In this document: piece after piece, positions 35,759 through 45,564 of the stretch
Layout: each line of letters starts with the position of its first letter
Position numbering within the stretch: the stretch's first letter is position 1
Program-made: the position numbers and the translations under genes
The notes under the pieces: model-generated
Databases searched by the model: none
Told to the model about the DNA's origin: nothing
Seen by the model: the letters and a program-made list of their open reading frames with translations, nothing else
From: Duganella sp. CF458
Lineage (GTDB): Bacteria; Pseudomonadota; Gammaproteobacteria; Burkholderiales; Burkholderiaceae_D
Assembly: GCF_900113115.1 (NCBI RefSeq)
Contig: NZ_FOOF01000007.1
Coordinates: forward strand, 62,001-126,000
Direction: 5' to 3'
DNA: 64,000 bases

Positions 35759-37174
35759 TCACTCCCACAAGGCGAGGTATGCGCTCGAGCGATTGAGCAG
35801 GTCGCGCTCCATTGCCGCCAAGCGCTCCGGCGGCGGCAATGTGGAATGCTCGTTGAAGCCGCTGTAGCCCAGTCCCAGGCGGCCTCCCGGTACCTGGTAG
35901 CCGATGAACTCCATGATGGTCGGCAGCAGGTCGAAGTGCAGCAATTGCGGGCGGTTGCGCGCCGGCGCATCGTGCGCCAGGAAAGTGTTGAAGATGGTCC
36001 GGCGCGGCAGCTGCGCCAATTGCGCCGACAAGGGATTCTTGCGCGACAGGTGGTCGCCGATGATCACCACATTGGTGTTCTCCAGGTAGCCGTTGCGCTC
36101 CGCAAAGCGCACGAAGTCCGCCACCGCCGCTGCGGTGCACGACACGATGCCATCGAATTTTTCCGTATAACCTTGCTGCGCGCACTGCGCCGACAACATG
36201 CCCGCAGGCTCGTGCGTATCGACCGTCAGCAACGACAGGTTGAACTTCTGTTTCGAGGACGCCAGCGCGCGCAGCCTGTCCTTGGCCTCGCGGAATAGAT
36301 CGGCATCGTACAAACCCCAGCCATTCATAGCGCTGGCGCTGGCGCCGCGCTGCAGCCATTCACCCCTGCCGTAGACCTCGTGATAGTGGTGCTGGCGCAG
36401 GAATTTATCCTTGCCGGCAAAGCTGGAGGACGCGCCGCCCATGAAGACGTTGCGGTAGCCGCGCTGGGCCAGCAAATCGCTCAGGCATACCGCCTTGCCA
36501 AGAAAGGACGCCATCATCTGTCCCTGCGTGTTGCCGTCGAAAATAGAGACCTTCTCCAGCGGCACGGCGCATTGGGTGGCGACCATCGCCGCTATCGTCC
36601 AGCCGGTGCCGGGCGCCTGCTCGTAGGCGGGAAAACTGCTGCCGTGCAGTGCGGTCAAGGGCTCAAGCAAGTCGCGTCCGAAGGCGCTGCGGTTGGCGTA
36701 GCCATTCTCCAGGCTCTCCACATAGATCAGGACCAGGTTTTTCGCCTGCCGCTCGTGCAGCGCAACCGAAGCAGGCGGCACATAGTTCGCGCCGAAATAG
36801 TCCGGGCCGAAGTTCGATTCGAGGTACTTGAGTGCCGACGCGTCCCACAGCCAGAAACCGATGGCGGCGAAAAGCAGCACTGGCGGCAAGCGCCGCTGCA
36901 GCCCCGGCGCCAGGTGGCGCTGCGCCAACCCAAGCAGCACAAAGAACAGCAGCGGCGCAAGCACGCACCAGCGTATGAAGCGCTTGGTAAATACCGGATC
37001 GGAAGACCTGGCGATATCGAGGCCGAAGTTCAGGTGATAGGCAATCTGGTGAATGTCGACCTGCCCGAAATACCGGTGGATCCAGTAGCTCAGGCAAAAC
37101 AGGAAAATGGCGGCCAGCGCCAATGCGCCGCGAACGAAGTACTCGCGCTGGAAAGCGGAAAAGAGAATGGGCAT
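35759..37174 (-). CDS. OpgB/MdoB-like phosphoglycerol transferase (LTA synthase/sulfatase fold)
   Basis: A 471-residue membrane-anchored enzyme. Three N-terminal membrane helices (about residues 15-35, 68-85, 97-113) precede a periplasmic alkaline-phosphatase-fold domain with NLVLIYVESLE, the probable nucleophile Thr in APGTGWTIAAMVATQC, and VVIIGDHLSRKN. The order and wording match E. coli OpgB (MdoB), which moves phosphoglycerol onto periplasmic glucans, but it is much shorter than the 763-residue E. coli protein. No other opg gene is nearby; a phosphoethanolamine transferase role is a less likely alternative. Confidence 0.75.
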   Translation of the reverse strand: MPILFSAFQREYFVRGALALAAIFLFCLSYWIHRYFGQVDIHQIAYHLNFGLDIARSSDPVFTKRFIRWCVLAPLLFFVLLGLAQRHLAPGLQRRLPPVLLFAAIGFWLWDASALKYLESNFGPDYFGANYVPPASVALHERQAKNLVLIYVESLENGYANRSAFGRDLLEPLTALHGSSFPAYEQAPGTGWTIAAMVATQCAVPLEKVSIFDGNTQGQMMASFLGKAVCLSDLLAQRGYRNVFMGGASSSFAGKDKFLRQHHYHEVYGRGEWLQRGASASAMNGWGLYDADLFREAKDRLRALASSKQKFNLSLLTVDTHEPAGMLSAQCAQQGYTEKFDGIVSCTAAAVADFVRFAERNGYLENTNVVIIGDHLSRKNPLSAQLAQLPRRTIFNTFLAHDAPARNRPQLLHFDLLPTIMEFIGYQVPGGRLGLGYSGFNEHSTLPPPERLAAMERDLLNRSSAYLALWE

Positions 37175-37310
37175 CGGGATAGTTCAATATCGTCGACGCC
37201 CATCGTGTCAGCCTGATGTAACAGCCAATTGTCCAATACCCGGTTTTTTGTATCGCAGCTTTACCCTCTTGTAAGAATCCTGCGCAACTGTAAATCCAGG
37301 TTAAGCGAAG

Positions 37311-39788
37311 TTAAAGCGTGTAGTTCAAACGGGCGTACACGAAGCGACCGGAACGACCGAACGGCGAGTAATTGGAATACGGTGCATTGCCGGTACTGTT
37401 CAACAGGGCAGGATACGGATCCGGATACTGGTCGAACAGGTTTTCCGCTCCCACCGCTGCAGTCAGGCGCTGCGTGATCTTGTAGCGCCCTTCCACATCC
37501 ACCAAAGTCTTCGGTGTCATCCAGTGGTCGCGCGCAGGATTTGCGTCCGGTTGCAACACTTTGCCATAGCGCGTGGCGCGGAAAGTACCACTCCAGCTGC
37601 CCAGCGTATGGTTCACGCTAGCGGTGAATTTGGTTTGCGGCGTGCCGTGTTCGAACGTCAGCACATTGACGCGGTCAAACAGCACCGGCGCCGGATTCAA
37701 CGCGGACAACTGCGCAGTTTGAGGCACCTTGGTCACTTCGGTCTTGGTGTAATTGCCCGCCAGTGTGAAATCGAACTTGCCGACATTGCCTGCATTCCAT
37801 GGATAGTTCGCCACCACGTCCACGCCACGCGTCGTGGTGTTCACACCATTGATGAAGAAGCGCCCGCCGGTAATGCCAATAAAGCCTAGCGAGGTGAGGT
37901 AGGCCCCCACGTTATCCTGCAGCAGGTTCTCCGACAGCACGATACGGTCACGAATCTTGATCTGGAACGCATCCACTGTCAGGCTGGCCTTGCCCATCTT
38001 GCCCACCGCGCCGAGCGAGAAGTTGGTCGACTTCTCGGCATCGAGTGGCTTGGCGCCCAATGCGACGGCAGCCGGATCGCTCGGTTTGAAGGTGATGATA
38101 TCGGACAGTTTACCGCTAACGAGGTTTGTCGCTGTGGAGGTGAAGAACTGCTGCTGCGGCGACGGTGCGCGGAAACCATTCTGGGCCGAACCGCGCAAGG
38201 CAAACGATGGAGAGAAGTTGTAGCGGGCCGCCAGCTTGCCCGACCAGTTATTGCCGAAGTCTGAGTAATGCTCGCCGCGCACCGCGGCAGATGCCAGCAG
38301 GTTCTGCGTCAGGTTCGCTTCCACGTCAGCATATACCGAGTAGGCTTTGCGGTTGGCATCCGATTCATCACTCGGACGGAAGCCCGGGAAGACCTGCGAA
38401 CCGGAGGCCGTTGGAATTTGCTGGTTGTTCCGCACTATCACCACCCCGCCGTTGCGCCAGGAGTCCGGCTCGCCGGCGTGCAACGAGTAGCCTTCGCGAC
38501 GCGCTTCCGCACCAACGGCCACGTTGAGTGGCGACGACAGGCCCACTTCGTACTGCCGCACGCCAGACAGGTTCAAGGTGAGCTGGTCGTACTTGAAACC
38601 GCCCGCATCGAATACTCTCTTTGAGGATGGGCCAATGGAACGGTTCAGCGTGTTCTCGATGGTGAAGTCCATTCGGTTTTCGCCGTAGGTGACAGAAGTG
38701 TCCATCTCCCAATCGCCGGCGGTCCAGGTGGCGCCAAAGGCGGCACTGAAGTCCGATACTGCCGGCGCAATGATCGGCAGGAAGCCATCCGGATAAATCT
38801 CGATTGTATTGTTGTCCTGCTGGGCGCGGCGGAAGAAACCGGCCGAGCGCGCGTCGCGGTCCTGGTAGCTGGTCCAGCCATACAGCTTGACGCCGCCGAC
38901 CAGGTTGTAGCCGGCATTGGCGAAGAAGGTGCTCTGCTTCAGCTCAGGCTCGCCATACCAGGCGTTGAAGCGGTTGAAGTTCGCTTCACGCGGGTCGAAG
39001 GCGCCGTTCACCAGCACGTATTGCTGGCGCACGTCCCAGCCCGCACGCTCGGTGTGGTCCTGGCGCTTGCGTTCCAGCGCAATGGTGAGGAAGCCGTTCT
39101 CGCCCAGCTCCATGCCCTTCCACAGGCTGATATTGAGCGTATTGCCGTCCTTGCGCTCGCGCGAATCCTGCACGCCCCAGGTGGCGCCGGCTGGCGGCGT
39201 GCCGGGATTGAAGTCGTATTCGGTATCGCGGCGGCCGTAGCTCACACTGGCCTCGCCGCCGCTGCGGTCCGTGCGCAGGCGCACGTTGATCACGCCCGCA
39301 ATCGCGTCGGAACCGTATTGCGCGGAGGCGCCGTCGCGCAGCACTTCAATGGTTTTGACGATGCCGGCCGGGATGGTGTTCATGTCCACCGCTGCCGAAC
39401 CGCGGCCGATCGTGCCGTTCAGGTTCACCAGGGAAGACGTATGGCGGCGCTTGGAATTGACCAGGACCAGGGTCTGGTCAGGCGCCAGGCCGCGCAGCGT
39501 GGCGGGACGGATGGTGTCGGTACCGTCGGCCAGGCCGGGGCGCGGGAAATTCAATGACGGCAGCGCCACGGACAGCGCTTGCGTGATTTCCGGCACACCG
39601 GCGTTCTTGATGCTGTCGGCGCTGATGACGTCCACCGGTGCGGTGGTGTCGAGCACCGTGCGGTTGGAGACCCGGGTACCGGTCACCACCACGGTGGCGG
39701 TTTCGCCGGGAGGCGCTTCCTGCGCCCATGCGGCATTGGTGAAAAGTGATGCAACTGCGATCGCGAGAACCTGTTTTTTTGGTGCCAT
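37311..39788 (-). CDS. TonB-dependent outer-membrane receptor
   Basis: An 825-residue receptor, shorter than the other four. Signal peptide ends AAWAQ; TVVVTGTRVSNRT; plug with LVLVNSKRRHTSSL, IEVLRDGASAQYGSD and AIAGVINVRLR; barrel ending YARLNYTL. AAGGGG lies before the ATG. The plug (PASTLRGL-like PATLRGLAPDQ) resembles receptors annotated for vitamin or iron-chelate uptake more than the 930-954-residue group, but the ligand is not readable. Confidence 0.92.
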   Translation of the reverse strand: MAPKKQVLAIAVASLFTNAAWAQEAPPGETATVVVTGTRVSNRTVLDTTAPVDVISADSIKNAGVPEITQALSVALPSLNFPRPGLADGTDTIRPATLRGLAPDQTLVLVNSKRRHTSSLVNLNGTIGRGSAAVDMNTIPAGIVKTIEVLRDGASAQYGSDAIAGVINVRLRTDRSGGEASVSYGRRDTEYDFNPGTPPAGATWGVQDSRERKDGNTLNISLWKGMELGENGFLTIALERKRQDHTERAGWDVRQQYVLVNGAFDPREANFNRFNAWYGEPELKQSTFFANAGYNLVGGVKLYGWTSYQDRDARSAGFFRRAQQDNNTIEIYPDGFLPIIAPAVSDFSAAFGATWTAGDWEMDTSVTYGENRMDFTIENTLNRSIGPSSKRVFDAGGFKYDQLTLNLSGVRQYEVGLSSPLNVAVGAEARREGYSLHAGEPDSWRNGGVVIVRNNQQIPTASGSQVFPGFRPSDESDANRKAYSVYADVEANLTQNLLASAAVRGEHYSDFGNNWSGKLAARYNFSPSFALRGSAQNGFRAPSPQQQFFTSTATNLVSGKLSDIITFKPSDPAAVALGAKPLDAEKSTNFSLGAVGKMGKASLTVDAFQIKIRDRIVLSENLLQDNVGAYLTSLGFIGITGGRFFINGVNTTTRGVDVVANYPWNAGNVGKFDFTLAGNYTKTEVTKVPQTAQLSALNPAPVLFDRVNVLTFEHGTPQTKFTASVNHTLGSWSGTFRATRYGKVLQPDANPARDHWMTPKTLVDVEGRYKITQRLTAAVGAENLFDQYPDPYPALLNSTGNAPYSNYSPFGRSGRFVYARLNYTL

Positions 39789-39895
39789 AGCTACCCCTTT
39801 GTAGTTAAACCAGTTTCACTCCCCGGCTTATATTTGAGGTAACTGTGAGCAACTGTCAATTCAGGTTCTCCCGGATACAACACTTTCAAGTTGAT

Positions 39896-41194
39896 TTACG
39901 TGTTTGTACGTAGCTTCTGGCGCACGAATTCGATGTGGTTGCGCAAGCCGTAGAACTCATCGGCAAAGGACAGCGGCACGGTCAGGCGGTTGACCCGTTC
40001 TTCGATCTGGTCCAGGCGATGCAGCAATTCTTCGCGCGGCTTGCCCTCGTCGACGCCCTGCTCCACCGAGCGCAGTTGGCCGTACCAGCGGTAGACGCGC
40101 GACCGGATGCGCCACACGTACAGCGGCGGCACCACTTTCGACAGCGGCAGGATCAAGGCGCCGGTGGCCAGCAGCACCACCCACAGGCGGTCGAACAGGT
40201 TGGCCAGCCAAAAGGTCATGTAGCGCTGCAGGAACGGCGGGCCGTCTTTGTAGAACTTGGCCGCTTCATGCGCGACCGGGATTTCCGTGTAGCGCGGCGA
40301 CGGGAATTGGCCCTGCTGCTGGAACCAGCCCGCCCCGCTATGGATGCTGCTGGCGGCTTGCACGAACAGGTCGACCAGGGCGGGATGCAGGTCTTCGCGC
40401 GCCACCAGGGTCGCAGTCGGCGCGATCAGGTGGTAGTCGCGGGCGGGCAGGTCGCGGCCCAGGTCGACGATCCCGCGCGGCAGGGTGACGTGGGTCAGGA
40501 ATGGCAGGCGGCGCGCGTAGGCTTCTGCCTGGGTGAAGTTGAACAGCTTGATCCCGGGCGTCATCAGCAGCATCTGGATCAGCGGGTCGTCCGGCGCGGC
40601 GGCAAAGACCAGGGCGTCGATGCGGCCTTCCAGCAGTTCCACCGTGGCGGGCGTGTTTTCCAGGTCGCTGGCCTTGATGTCGCCGGCCTGCACGCCGTTG
40701 ATCTGCAATACCTGGCGGAACAGGCGCGGCACCCCGCTGCCCTCGGGGCCGAGGTTGACCTTCATGCCTTTGATGTGGGTCAGGCTGGTGACGGCTTTCT
40801 TTTCGCGCATGAAGAGCCACAGCGGCTCGGTGAACAGGCTGCCCAACGAAACCAGGCCGGTGCGTTCGGCCTCGGCTTCGTTGGTGGAACCGCTTTGCAC
40901 GAAGGCGATGTCGGTTGCGCCTTTGTTCAAGCGCTGCAGGTTTTCCTGCGAGCCCTGGCTTTGCTCCAGGACGACCTTGATGCCGTGCTTGGCCATCGCT
41001 TGGGCATAGCGCTTGCCGATGTTTTCGTAGGCGCTGTTTTCCTGGCCGGTGGAGAGCTTGACCACCCGCGGCGGGGTGGGGTCTATGATCCAGTAAGCCA
41101 GCGCGCAGGCGCCGGCGATCAGCAGGACGGTGGGGGCGAACGAGACCAGCAGGTCGCGCAGGCTGACATTGGTGAACTTGGTGATGAGTTTCAT
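39896..41194 (-). CDS. TAXI-family TRAP solute-binding protein with C-terminal membrane helix
   Basis: A 432-residue protein. An N-terminal membrane anchor (about 15-37) precedes a periplasmic TAXI domain with LSTGQENSAYENIGKRYAQ, TDIAFVQSGS and LGPEGSGVPRLFRQVL. A second hydrophobic segment (about 335-357) and a charged cytoplasmic helix follow. TAXI proteins normally feed a DctQM-like permease, but none is adjacent; the extra C-terminal helix and tail suggest a signalling or membrane-tethered role instead (inference). It follows the penicillin-binding protein gene, separated by a perfect palindrome. Confidence 0.82.
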   Translation of the reverse strand: MKLITKFTNVSLRDLLVSFAPTVLLIAGACALAYWIIDPTPPRVVKLSTGQENSAYENIGKRYAQAMAKHGIKVVLEQSQGSQENLQRLNKGATDIAFVQSGSTNEAEAERTGLVSLGSLFTEPLWLFMREKKAVTSLTHIKGMKVNLGPEGSGVPRLFRQVLQINGVQAGDIKASDLENTPATVELLEGRIDALVFAAAPDDPLIQMLLMTPGIKLFNFTQAEAYARRLPFLTHVTLPRGIVDLGRDLPARDYHLIAPTATLVAREDLHPALVDLFVQAASSIHSGAGWFQQQGQFPSPRYTEIPVAHEAAKFYKDGPPFLQRYMTFWLANLFDRLWVVLLATGALILPLSKVVPPLYVWRIRSRVYRWYGQLRSVEQGVDEGKPREELLHRLDQIEERVNRLTVPLSFADEFYGLRNHIEFVRQKLRTNT

Positions 41195-41205
41195 TCGCGC
41201 ATTTT

Positions 41206-41257
41206 AAACCGGTAAACTTGGGTCTGACCCTCGGGTCAGACCCAAGTTTACCGGTTT
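41206..41257. repeat. Perfect 25-bp-arm palindrome, GGGTCnGACCC family (copy 2)
   Basis: Arms 41206-41230 and 41233-41257 are perfectly complementary around a 2-base centre. Outer AAACCGG/CCGGTTT and inner GGGTCTGACCC/GGGTCAGACCC match the repeat at 18315-18416. The right arm forms part of the stop codon of the penicillin-binding protein gene. It may also act as a terminator or mRNA stabiliser. Confidence 0.8.
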
Positions 41258-44200
41258 TAGCGGGCGCCGCAGGCGCGCAGCGGCGCCGCGGGAACAGCAG
41301 CGGAAGTGGCCGCCACCAAAGCAGCCGTGGCAACCGGCTGCACGCTGCTCGGCGCGCCAGCCGCCATTGCGGTGACAACCGGCGCCGCCTTCTGCGCGTT
41401 CGGCTCGATCAGCGGCATCAGCGAAGGCGCCAGCACCGTCAGCAACTGCACCGGCAGCGCCGAGGTGAAGTCGTAGTTCTTCGACTCTGGGCCATGCACA
41501 TAGGCCGTCATCGAGCCAAAGAAGCGCTCCCCGATATTGAACACGAAGGTCGCCGAACGGTTCACATAACGCGACTCGATCAAGCGCCCGCCCGCCGCGT
41601 ACACGTCAAAGCGCTGGTCGCCGGTACCGGTCTTGCCGCCCACCGGAATGATCTCCCCGTCCGAGCCGACAAAGGCCGCCTTCACGCGCCGCGCCGTGCC
41701 GTCCGACACCACCTCGCGGATCGCATCGGCCACCGCGCGCGCGACTTCCGGCGTCAGCACCTGCTCATTGGTAGACGACTTGTTGCGCGCCACCGTGGTT
41801 TCGTACGGCGTGCCTTCCGCGAAATGCAGCGACTCGATGCGCTGCGTGGTCTTGCGCACGCCGCCGTTGATGATAATCCCCATCATCTCCGCCAGCGCAG
41901 CGGGACGGTCGGCGGAAGCGCCGAGCGTGGTCGCATACGACGGCACCAGCGAATCGAAGGGATAGCCCATCTTCTTCCACTGGCGGTGGATGCCCATGAA
42001 GGACTCCATCTCCAGCAAGCCGGCGATGCGCTTGTCCTGCGCGTACTTGCGGTGGGTCTTGAACAGCCACTGATACACTTCCTGGCGTTCCTTCTCACTG
42101 GCTGCGACAACGTCGGACAGCGAAGCCCCCTCGTTCTGGTGCAGGTAGGCGACCAGCCACAATTCCAGCGGGTGCACGGAAGCCAGGTAGCCGCGGTCGG
42201 CCAGGCTCCACTTGTCGATCGCGTACTGCTCGTACATCTTGGCCAGGCGCTCGTCCGGCACGTCGTTCTGCACCTTCAGGTTGTCGTTCACGAACTTGTC
42301 GAATTCCGCCAGCGTCGCGTTCGGGTACACGGTGCGGTGGATATTCGCCAGACGCACCGGCGTCGGACGGATCGTGTCGAGCAGGATGGCGTCCAGCTCC
42401 GACGTTTTCTTGCCTTTGTACTTGGCGTAGAAGCGGTACAGGAATTCCTTGCCTTCCTTGTCGGCGAAACGCGCCAGGTAGGCCGCCCGGCGCGGATCGT
42501 CGGCATCGGTCAGCAGGGTCTGCGAGGAACCCGGCATCTGGAATGAGTAGTACTTGACCACGTCGCGCATCAGGCGCACGAACACCAGGTTGGTGGAGCG
42601 GCGCAGCGCTTCGCGCACCGTCATGATCTTGAAGTCGTCGTCCTTGCTGAAGTTGCCGAAGTAATGCAGCCCGCCACCGGTGAAGAAGCCTTCGCCCGGA
42701 TTGGCCGAATATTTGCGCTCCAGCGCCGCCTGCAGCATGGCCGGCAGGTCACGCTTGTCCATCGGCGTCATGGCCAGGTATTCGATGCCCCAGGTGGTCA
42801 GGCGGTCGCGCTGGTCGACGCTGACCTTTTTCAATTGCGCCACATCCATCTGGCCATACTTCTTGTGCAACTGGTCGACGATGTCCATATAGGTCACCAG
42901 GGTGCGCAGCTTGGCGGTCGAGCCCAGGTCCAGCTTGGCGCCTTCGTTGATGTCCAGCGGCTGGTCGTAGTTATCGGTCTGCACGCGCAGGTAGTTGGCA
43001 TGTTCGCCGCGCTCCAGCAGCGTGAAGCTGTACACCACGTTGGCCGGGTCGCCGTTGCCCAGCATGCCCTTGCCGGTCAAGCCGGCCTGCACCGCGGTTT
43101 CCGGCTCGCGCAGTTGGCGCAGCATGGCGGTGACTGTCTTTTGCGTCTCCGCATCGAGCGTGGTGTTGACCGACAGGTCGAGGCGGTCCAGGTTGTACAT
43201 GCGGTTGTCGCCCAGCAGGTTGGCCAGGTGCACGCGCACCGCATTCGACGCTTTCTTGGTCACATAGGTCATCGGCGGTGCGGCCTGCAGGCCGTTGCCC
43301 TTTGCCGGGTGCAGCTTTTCCTTCAGCGCCGCATCGCGCAGTTGCGGCGTGATGATGCCGGCGCCGGCCAGCAGGCGCAGGTGGCTGTTGGCCAGCACTT
43401 CCAGGTCCTCATCGCCTTCGCCCAGGTAGTAGCTTGGACGCCGCTGTGCAATCAGCAACGACAGCGCTTCCTTGAAGGCCAACGGGCTGCCCGCTTGGTC
43501 CATCTTGCCGCCCAGCAGGCGCTTCACTTCGTCGAATTCGCGGCCGTACCAGACCCACATGCCGTCGCCCACGCCGTTCACTTCACCGTAGCCGGGCTTG
43601 GCCGACAGCGGCACGGTATTCAGGTAGTCGACCACGATCTGGCGCCGCACCTTGGTGGTGTCTTCGCCCTGCTGATAGGCTCGCAGCGAGGCGGAAACCA
43701 TCTGCTGCAGCTTGTCCTTCATCGAACCGGTGCGGCCTTCCGGCGAATGGCGGTACTTTTCGATCTGGGTGGCCAGCGTTGAGCCGCCCGCCGCGCGATG
43801 GCCGCCCGCGCCCACGGCGCTCATGGACTTTTCCAGGATAGCCTTGGACAGGCGGTCCCACTCGACGGCCGGATTGCGCTTCGGGTATTTGTTGTCCAGC
43901 AGTTCGCGGTTCTCGATGAACAGCAGGCTTTGCACCAGCGCGTTCGGTGCCTGTTCGAAGCTGCCGTAGATACGCTCCGGATAGCTGGCCGCGAACAATG
44001 GCTGTTCGCGGCAATCCAGGATCGACAGGCCGGTACGGGTCTTTTCACGATAGGTGGCAAACACGCCCATGTCGGACAGCTCCACCATCTTTGGTGAAAA
44101 GCGCGCTTGCGATGTGACTTCGTAATCGCGCGCTTTCAGCTTGTCCAGATAGTCGGGCAGGTTGGCGTAGCCAAGGCGTTCGTCGTAAGGGCTGTCGTGC

Positions 44201-44595
44201 GGGAAGCGGATCGACTTGCTCGGCCCAGGTTCCACCTTATAGGTCAGCTTGCCGACCAGGTCGGTGAACACCTTCGCCTGCATCGTCGAGGTGCGGGTCT
44301 CGTGATAGCCCCAAACTCCGGCCACTGTCAGCAGCACCAGGATCAGCACAATGAGCGCATTGCGCAAACGCGAACCTTTTTTCGGTTCGGATGGAGGTGG
44401 TGGTGCCGGCTCGGTTGGTTGGTTCGGTTCGAAGGAGCTTGATTCGTGATCTTGTTGGGAAGGCATAGGTACCGAGCGCAAACGCCGCCTGCTGCCGCCA
44501 TATCCGATCGCTGCCGCGCCAGCACGCATCTTGCGCACCGCACGTACGACAACCCGGGGCCGGCGAAAACGACGATTGCTTAACATAGTGTTCAA
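41257..44595 (-). CDS. Class A penicillin-binding protein (transglycosylase/transpeptidase)
   Basis: An unusually long protein of up to 1112 residues. A basic N-terminal tail and Pro-rich linker lead to one membrane helix (about 79-97 in the longest form). A GT51 transglycosylase domain follows, with the variant catalytic segment LLFIENRELL and GGSTLATQIEKY, then a transpeptidase domain with all three motifs: STAK (Ser559), STN (RRSTNLVF) and KTG (GGKTGTGD). The Ala-rich C-terminus ends RACGAR. It builds and crosslinks peptidoglycan. The start is uncertain: ATGs at 44595, 44586 and 44466 all precede the helix and none has a good Shine-Dalgarno site. Confidence 0.88.
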   Translation of the reverse strand: MNTMLSNRRFRRPRVVVRAVRKMRAGAAAIGYGGSRRRLRSVPMPSQQDHESSSFEPNQPTEPAPPPPSEPKKGSRLRNALIVLILVLLTVAGVWGYHETRTSTMQAKVFTDLVGKLTYKVEPGPSKSIRFPHDSPYDERLGYANLPDYLDKLKARDYEVTSQARFSPKMVELSDMGVFATYREKTRTGLSILDCREQPLFAASYPERIYGSFEQAPNALVQSLLFIENRELLDNKYPKRNPAVEWDRLSKAILEKSMSAVGAGGHRAAGGSTLATQIEKYRHSPEGRTGSMKDKLQQMVSASLRAYQQGEDTTKVRRQIVVDYLNTVPLSAKPGYGEVNGVGDGMWVWYGREFDEVKRLLGGKMDQAGSPLAFKEALSLLIAQRRPSYYLGEGDEDLEVLANSHLRLLAGAGIITPQLRDAALKEKLHPAKGNGLQAAPPMTYVTKKASNAVRVHLANLLGDNRMYNLDRLDLSVNTTLDAETQKTVTAMLRQLREPETAVQAGLTGKGMLGNGDPANVVYSFTLLERGEHANYLRVQTDNYDQPLDINEGAKLDLGSTAKLRTLVTYMDIVDQLHKKYGQMDVAQLKKVSVDQRDRLTTWGIEYLAMTPMDKRDLPAMLQAALERKYSANPGEGFFTGGGLHYFGNFSKDDDFKIMTVREALRRSTNLVFVRLMRDVVKYYSFQMPGSSQTLLTDADDPRRAAYLARFADKEGKEFLYRFYAKYKGKKTSELDAILLDTIRPTPVRLANIHRTVYPNATLAEFDKFVNDNLKVQNDVPDERLAKMYEQYAIDKWSLADRGYLASVHPLELWLVAYLHQNEGASLSDVVAASEKERQEVYQWLFKTHRKYAQDKRIAGLLEMESFMGIHRQWKKMGYPFDSLVPSYATTLGASADRPAALAEMMGIIINGGVRKTTQRIESLHFAEGTPYETTVARNKSSTNEQVLTPEVARAVADAIREVVSDGTARRVKAAFVGSDGEIIPVGGKTGTGDQRFDVYAAGGRLIESRYVNRSATFVFNIGERFFGSMTAYVHGPESKNYDFTSALPVQLLTVLAPSLMPLIEPNAQKAAPVVTAMAAGAPSSVQPVATAALVAATSAAVPAAPLRACGAR

Positions 44596-44703
44596 ACCGG
44601 ACAGTACACGCAGAGTATTTCTGCTTGATTACCATTGCACCACATCGGCGCGCACTGCACGGGGCAACTCGCAAAATATTTAAACTTCGCGTATCAGTTT
44701 CGC

Positions 44704-44743
44704 AAAAAAACAACGGCGCTTCACACGTTTTGTGAGCGCCGTT
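44704..44743 (-). terminator. Intrinsic terminator of the five-gene operon
   Basis: AACGGCGCTCACA pairs with TGTG-AGCGCCGTT (one bulged base) and is followed on the minus strand by G and seven T. It sits 36 bases past the stop of the MoaB/CinA-like gene. Confidence 0.8.
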
Positions 44744-44778
44744 ACAGGAGCAATTAACACCCTTTTCACACTGTGGAT

Positions 44779-45564
44779 TCAGGGCTTCACGTACTCCACT
44801 TTCAAGGCATCGAGCTCACGGCACATTTGGGAGAATGCAGCCTCGCATTGGGGCGGATCGCCTTTCACGCCAAGCTCGATGTGGCGCCTGGTCTTCGCGT
44901 CGCCCACGCTTGGCAGGCTGAAGACCTTGATGCGCGGCCAAGCTGCTTCCAGGGCCAGCATCAGCGGAGTAAGCGCTGCTTCCGCTGCTTCGTACACTAA
45001 CACCGAATGCTCAGCGCGGGGCTCACGATTGAACAGGTCGGCGTAGTGCGTATCGAGCACCCATTCGATCATCGGCCACGCCATCACCGGGAAGCCTGGC
45101 ACGAAGTAATGCGTGCCGTGCGCGAATCCAGCCACGTTGTTATACGGATTTGGAATAAGCGCCGCGCCTTGCGGGAATTCCGCCATCTGCAAGCGCTGCA
45201 GGTTTTCCGCCGAATCGAGGTCGGCCACCTCGCCTTTTTCCTCGGCCACCTGGCGCACGCGCTGCTGGATGCTTTCCTTTGCGCCTGCGTGCAACAGCAG
45301 CGGCAAGCCGAGCGCGGCTGCGGCAGCCTGGCGCGTGTGATCGTCCGGCGTGGCGCCGATGCCGCCGCAGGAGAACACGATATCGCCGCTGGCGAAAGTG
45401 CGCTTCAGCGTGGCCACAATGCGCTCGCGGTCGTCGCCGAGGAATTCAGCCCACGACAATTGCAGGCCGCGCGCCGCCAGTAGCTGCACCACTTTGGGGA
45501 AGTGCTGGTCAACCCGCTTGCCCGACAGGATTTCGTCGCCAATGATGATCAGTCCGATTCGCAT
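44779..45564 (-). CDS. MoaB/CinA-type molybdopterin-binding domain protein
   Basis: A 261-residue protein with a single MoCF (molybdopterin-binding) fold: RIGLIIIGDEILSGK at the start, SCGGIGATPDDHTRQAAA (about 67-84), and PGFPVMAWPMIEWVL. It resembles the N-terminal half of CinA without the nicotinamide-nucleotide amidase domain. Biochemical role uncertain (ADP-ribose pyrophosphatase in CinA relatives; cofactor handling in MoaB/MogA). The ATG at 45564 lies inside the end of the EI24 gene (16-base overlap), so it is the last gene of the operon. Confidence 0.82.
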   Translation of the reverse strand: MRIGLIIIGDEILSGKRVDQHFPKVVQLLAARGLQLSWAEFLGDDRERIVATLKRTFASGDIVFSCGGIGATPDDHTRQAAAAALGLPLLLHAGAKESIQQRVRQVAEEKGEVADLDSAENLQRLQMAEFPQGAALIPNPYNNVAGFAHGTHYFVPGFPVMAWPMIEWVLDTHYADLFNREPRAEHSVLVYEAAEAALTPLMLALEAAWPRIKVFSLPSVGDAKTRRHIELGVKGDPPQCEAAFSQMCRELDALKVEYVKP

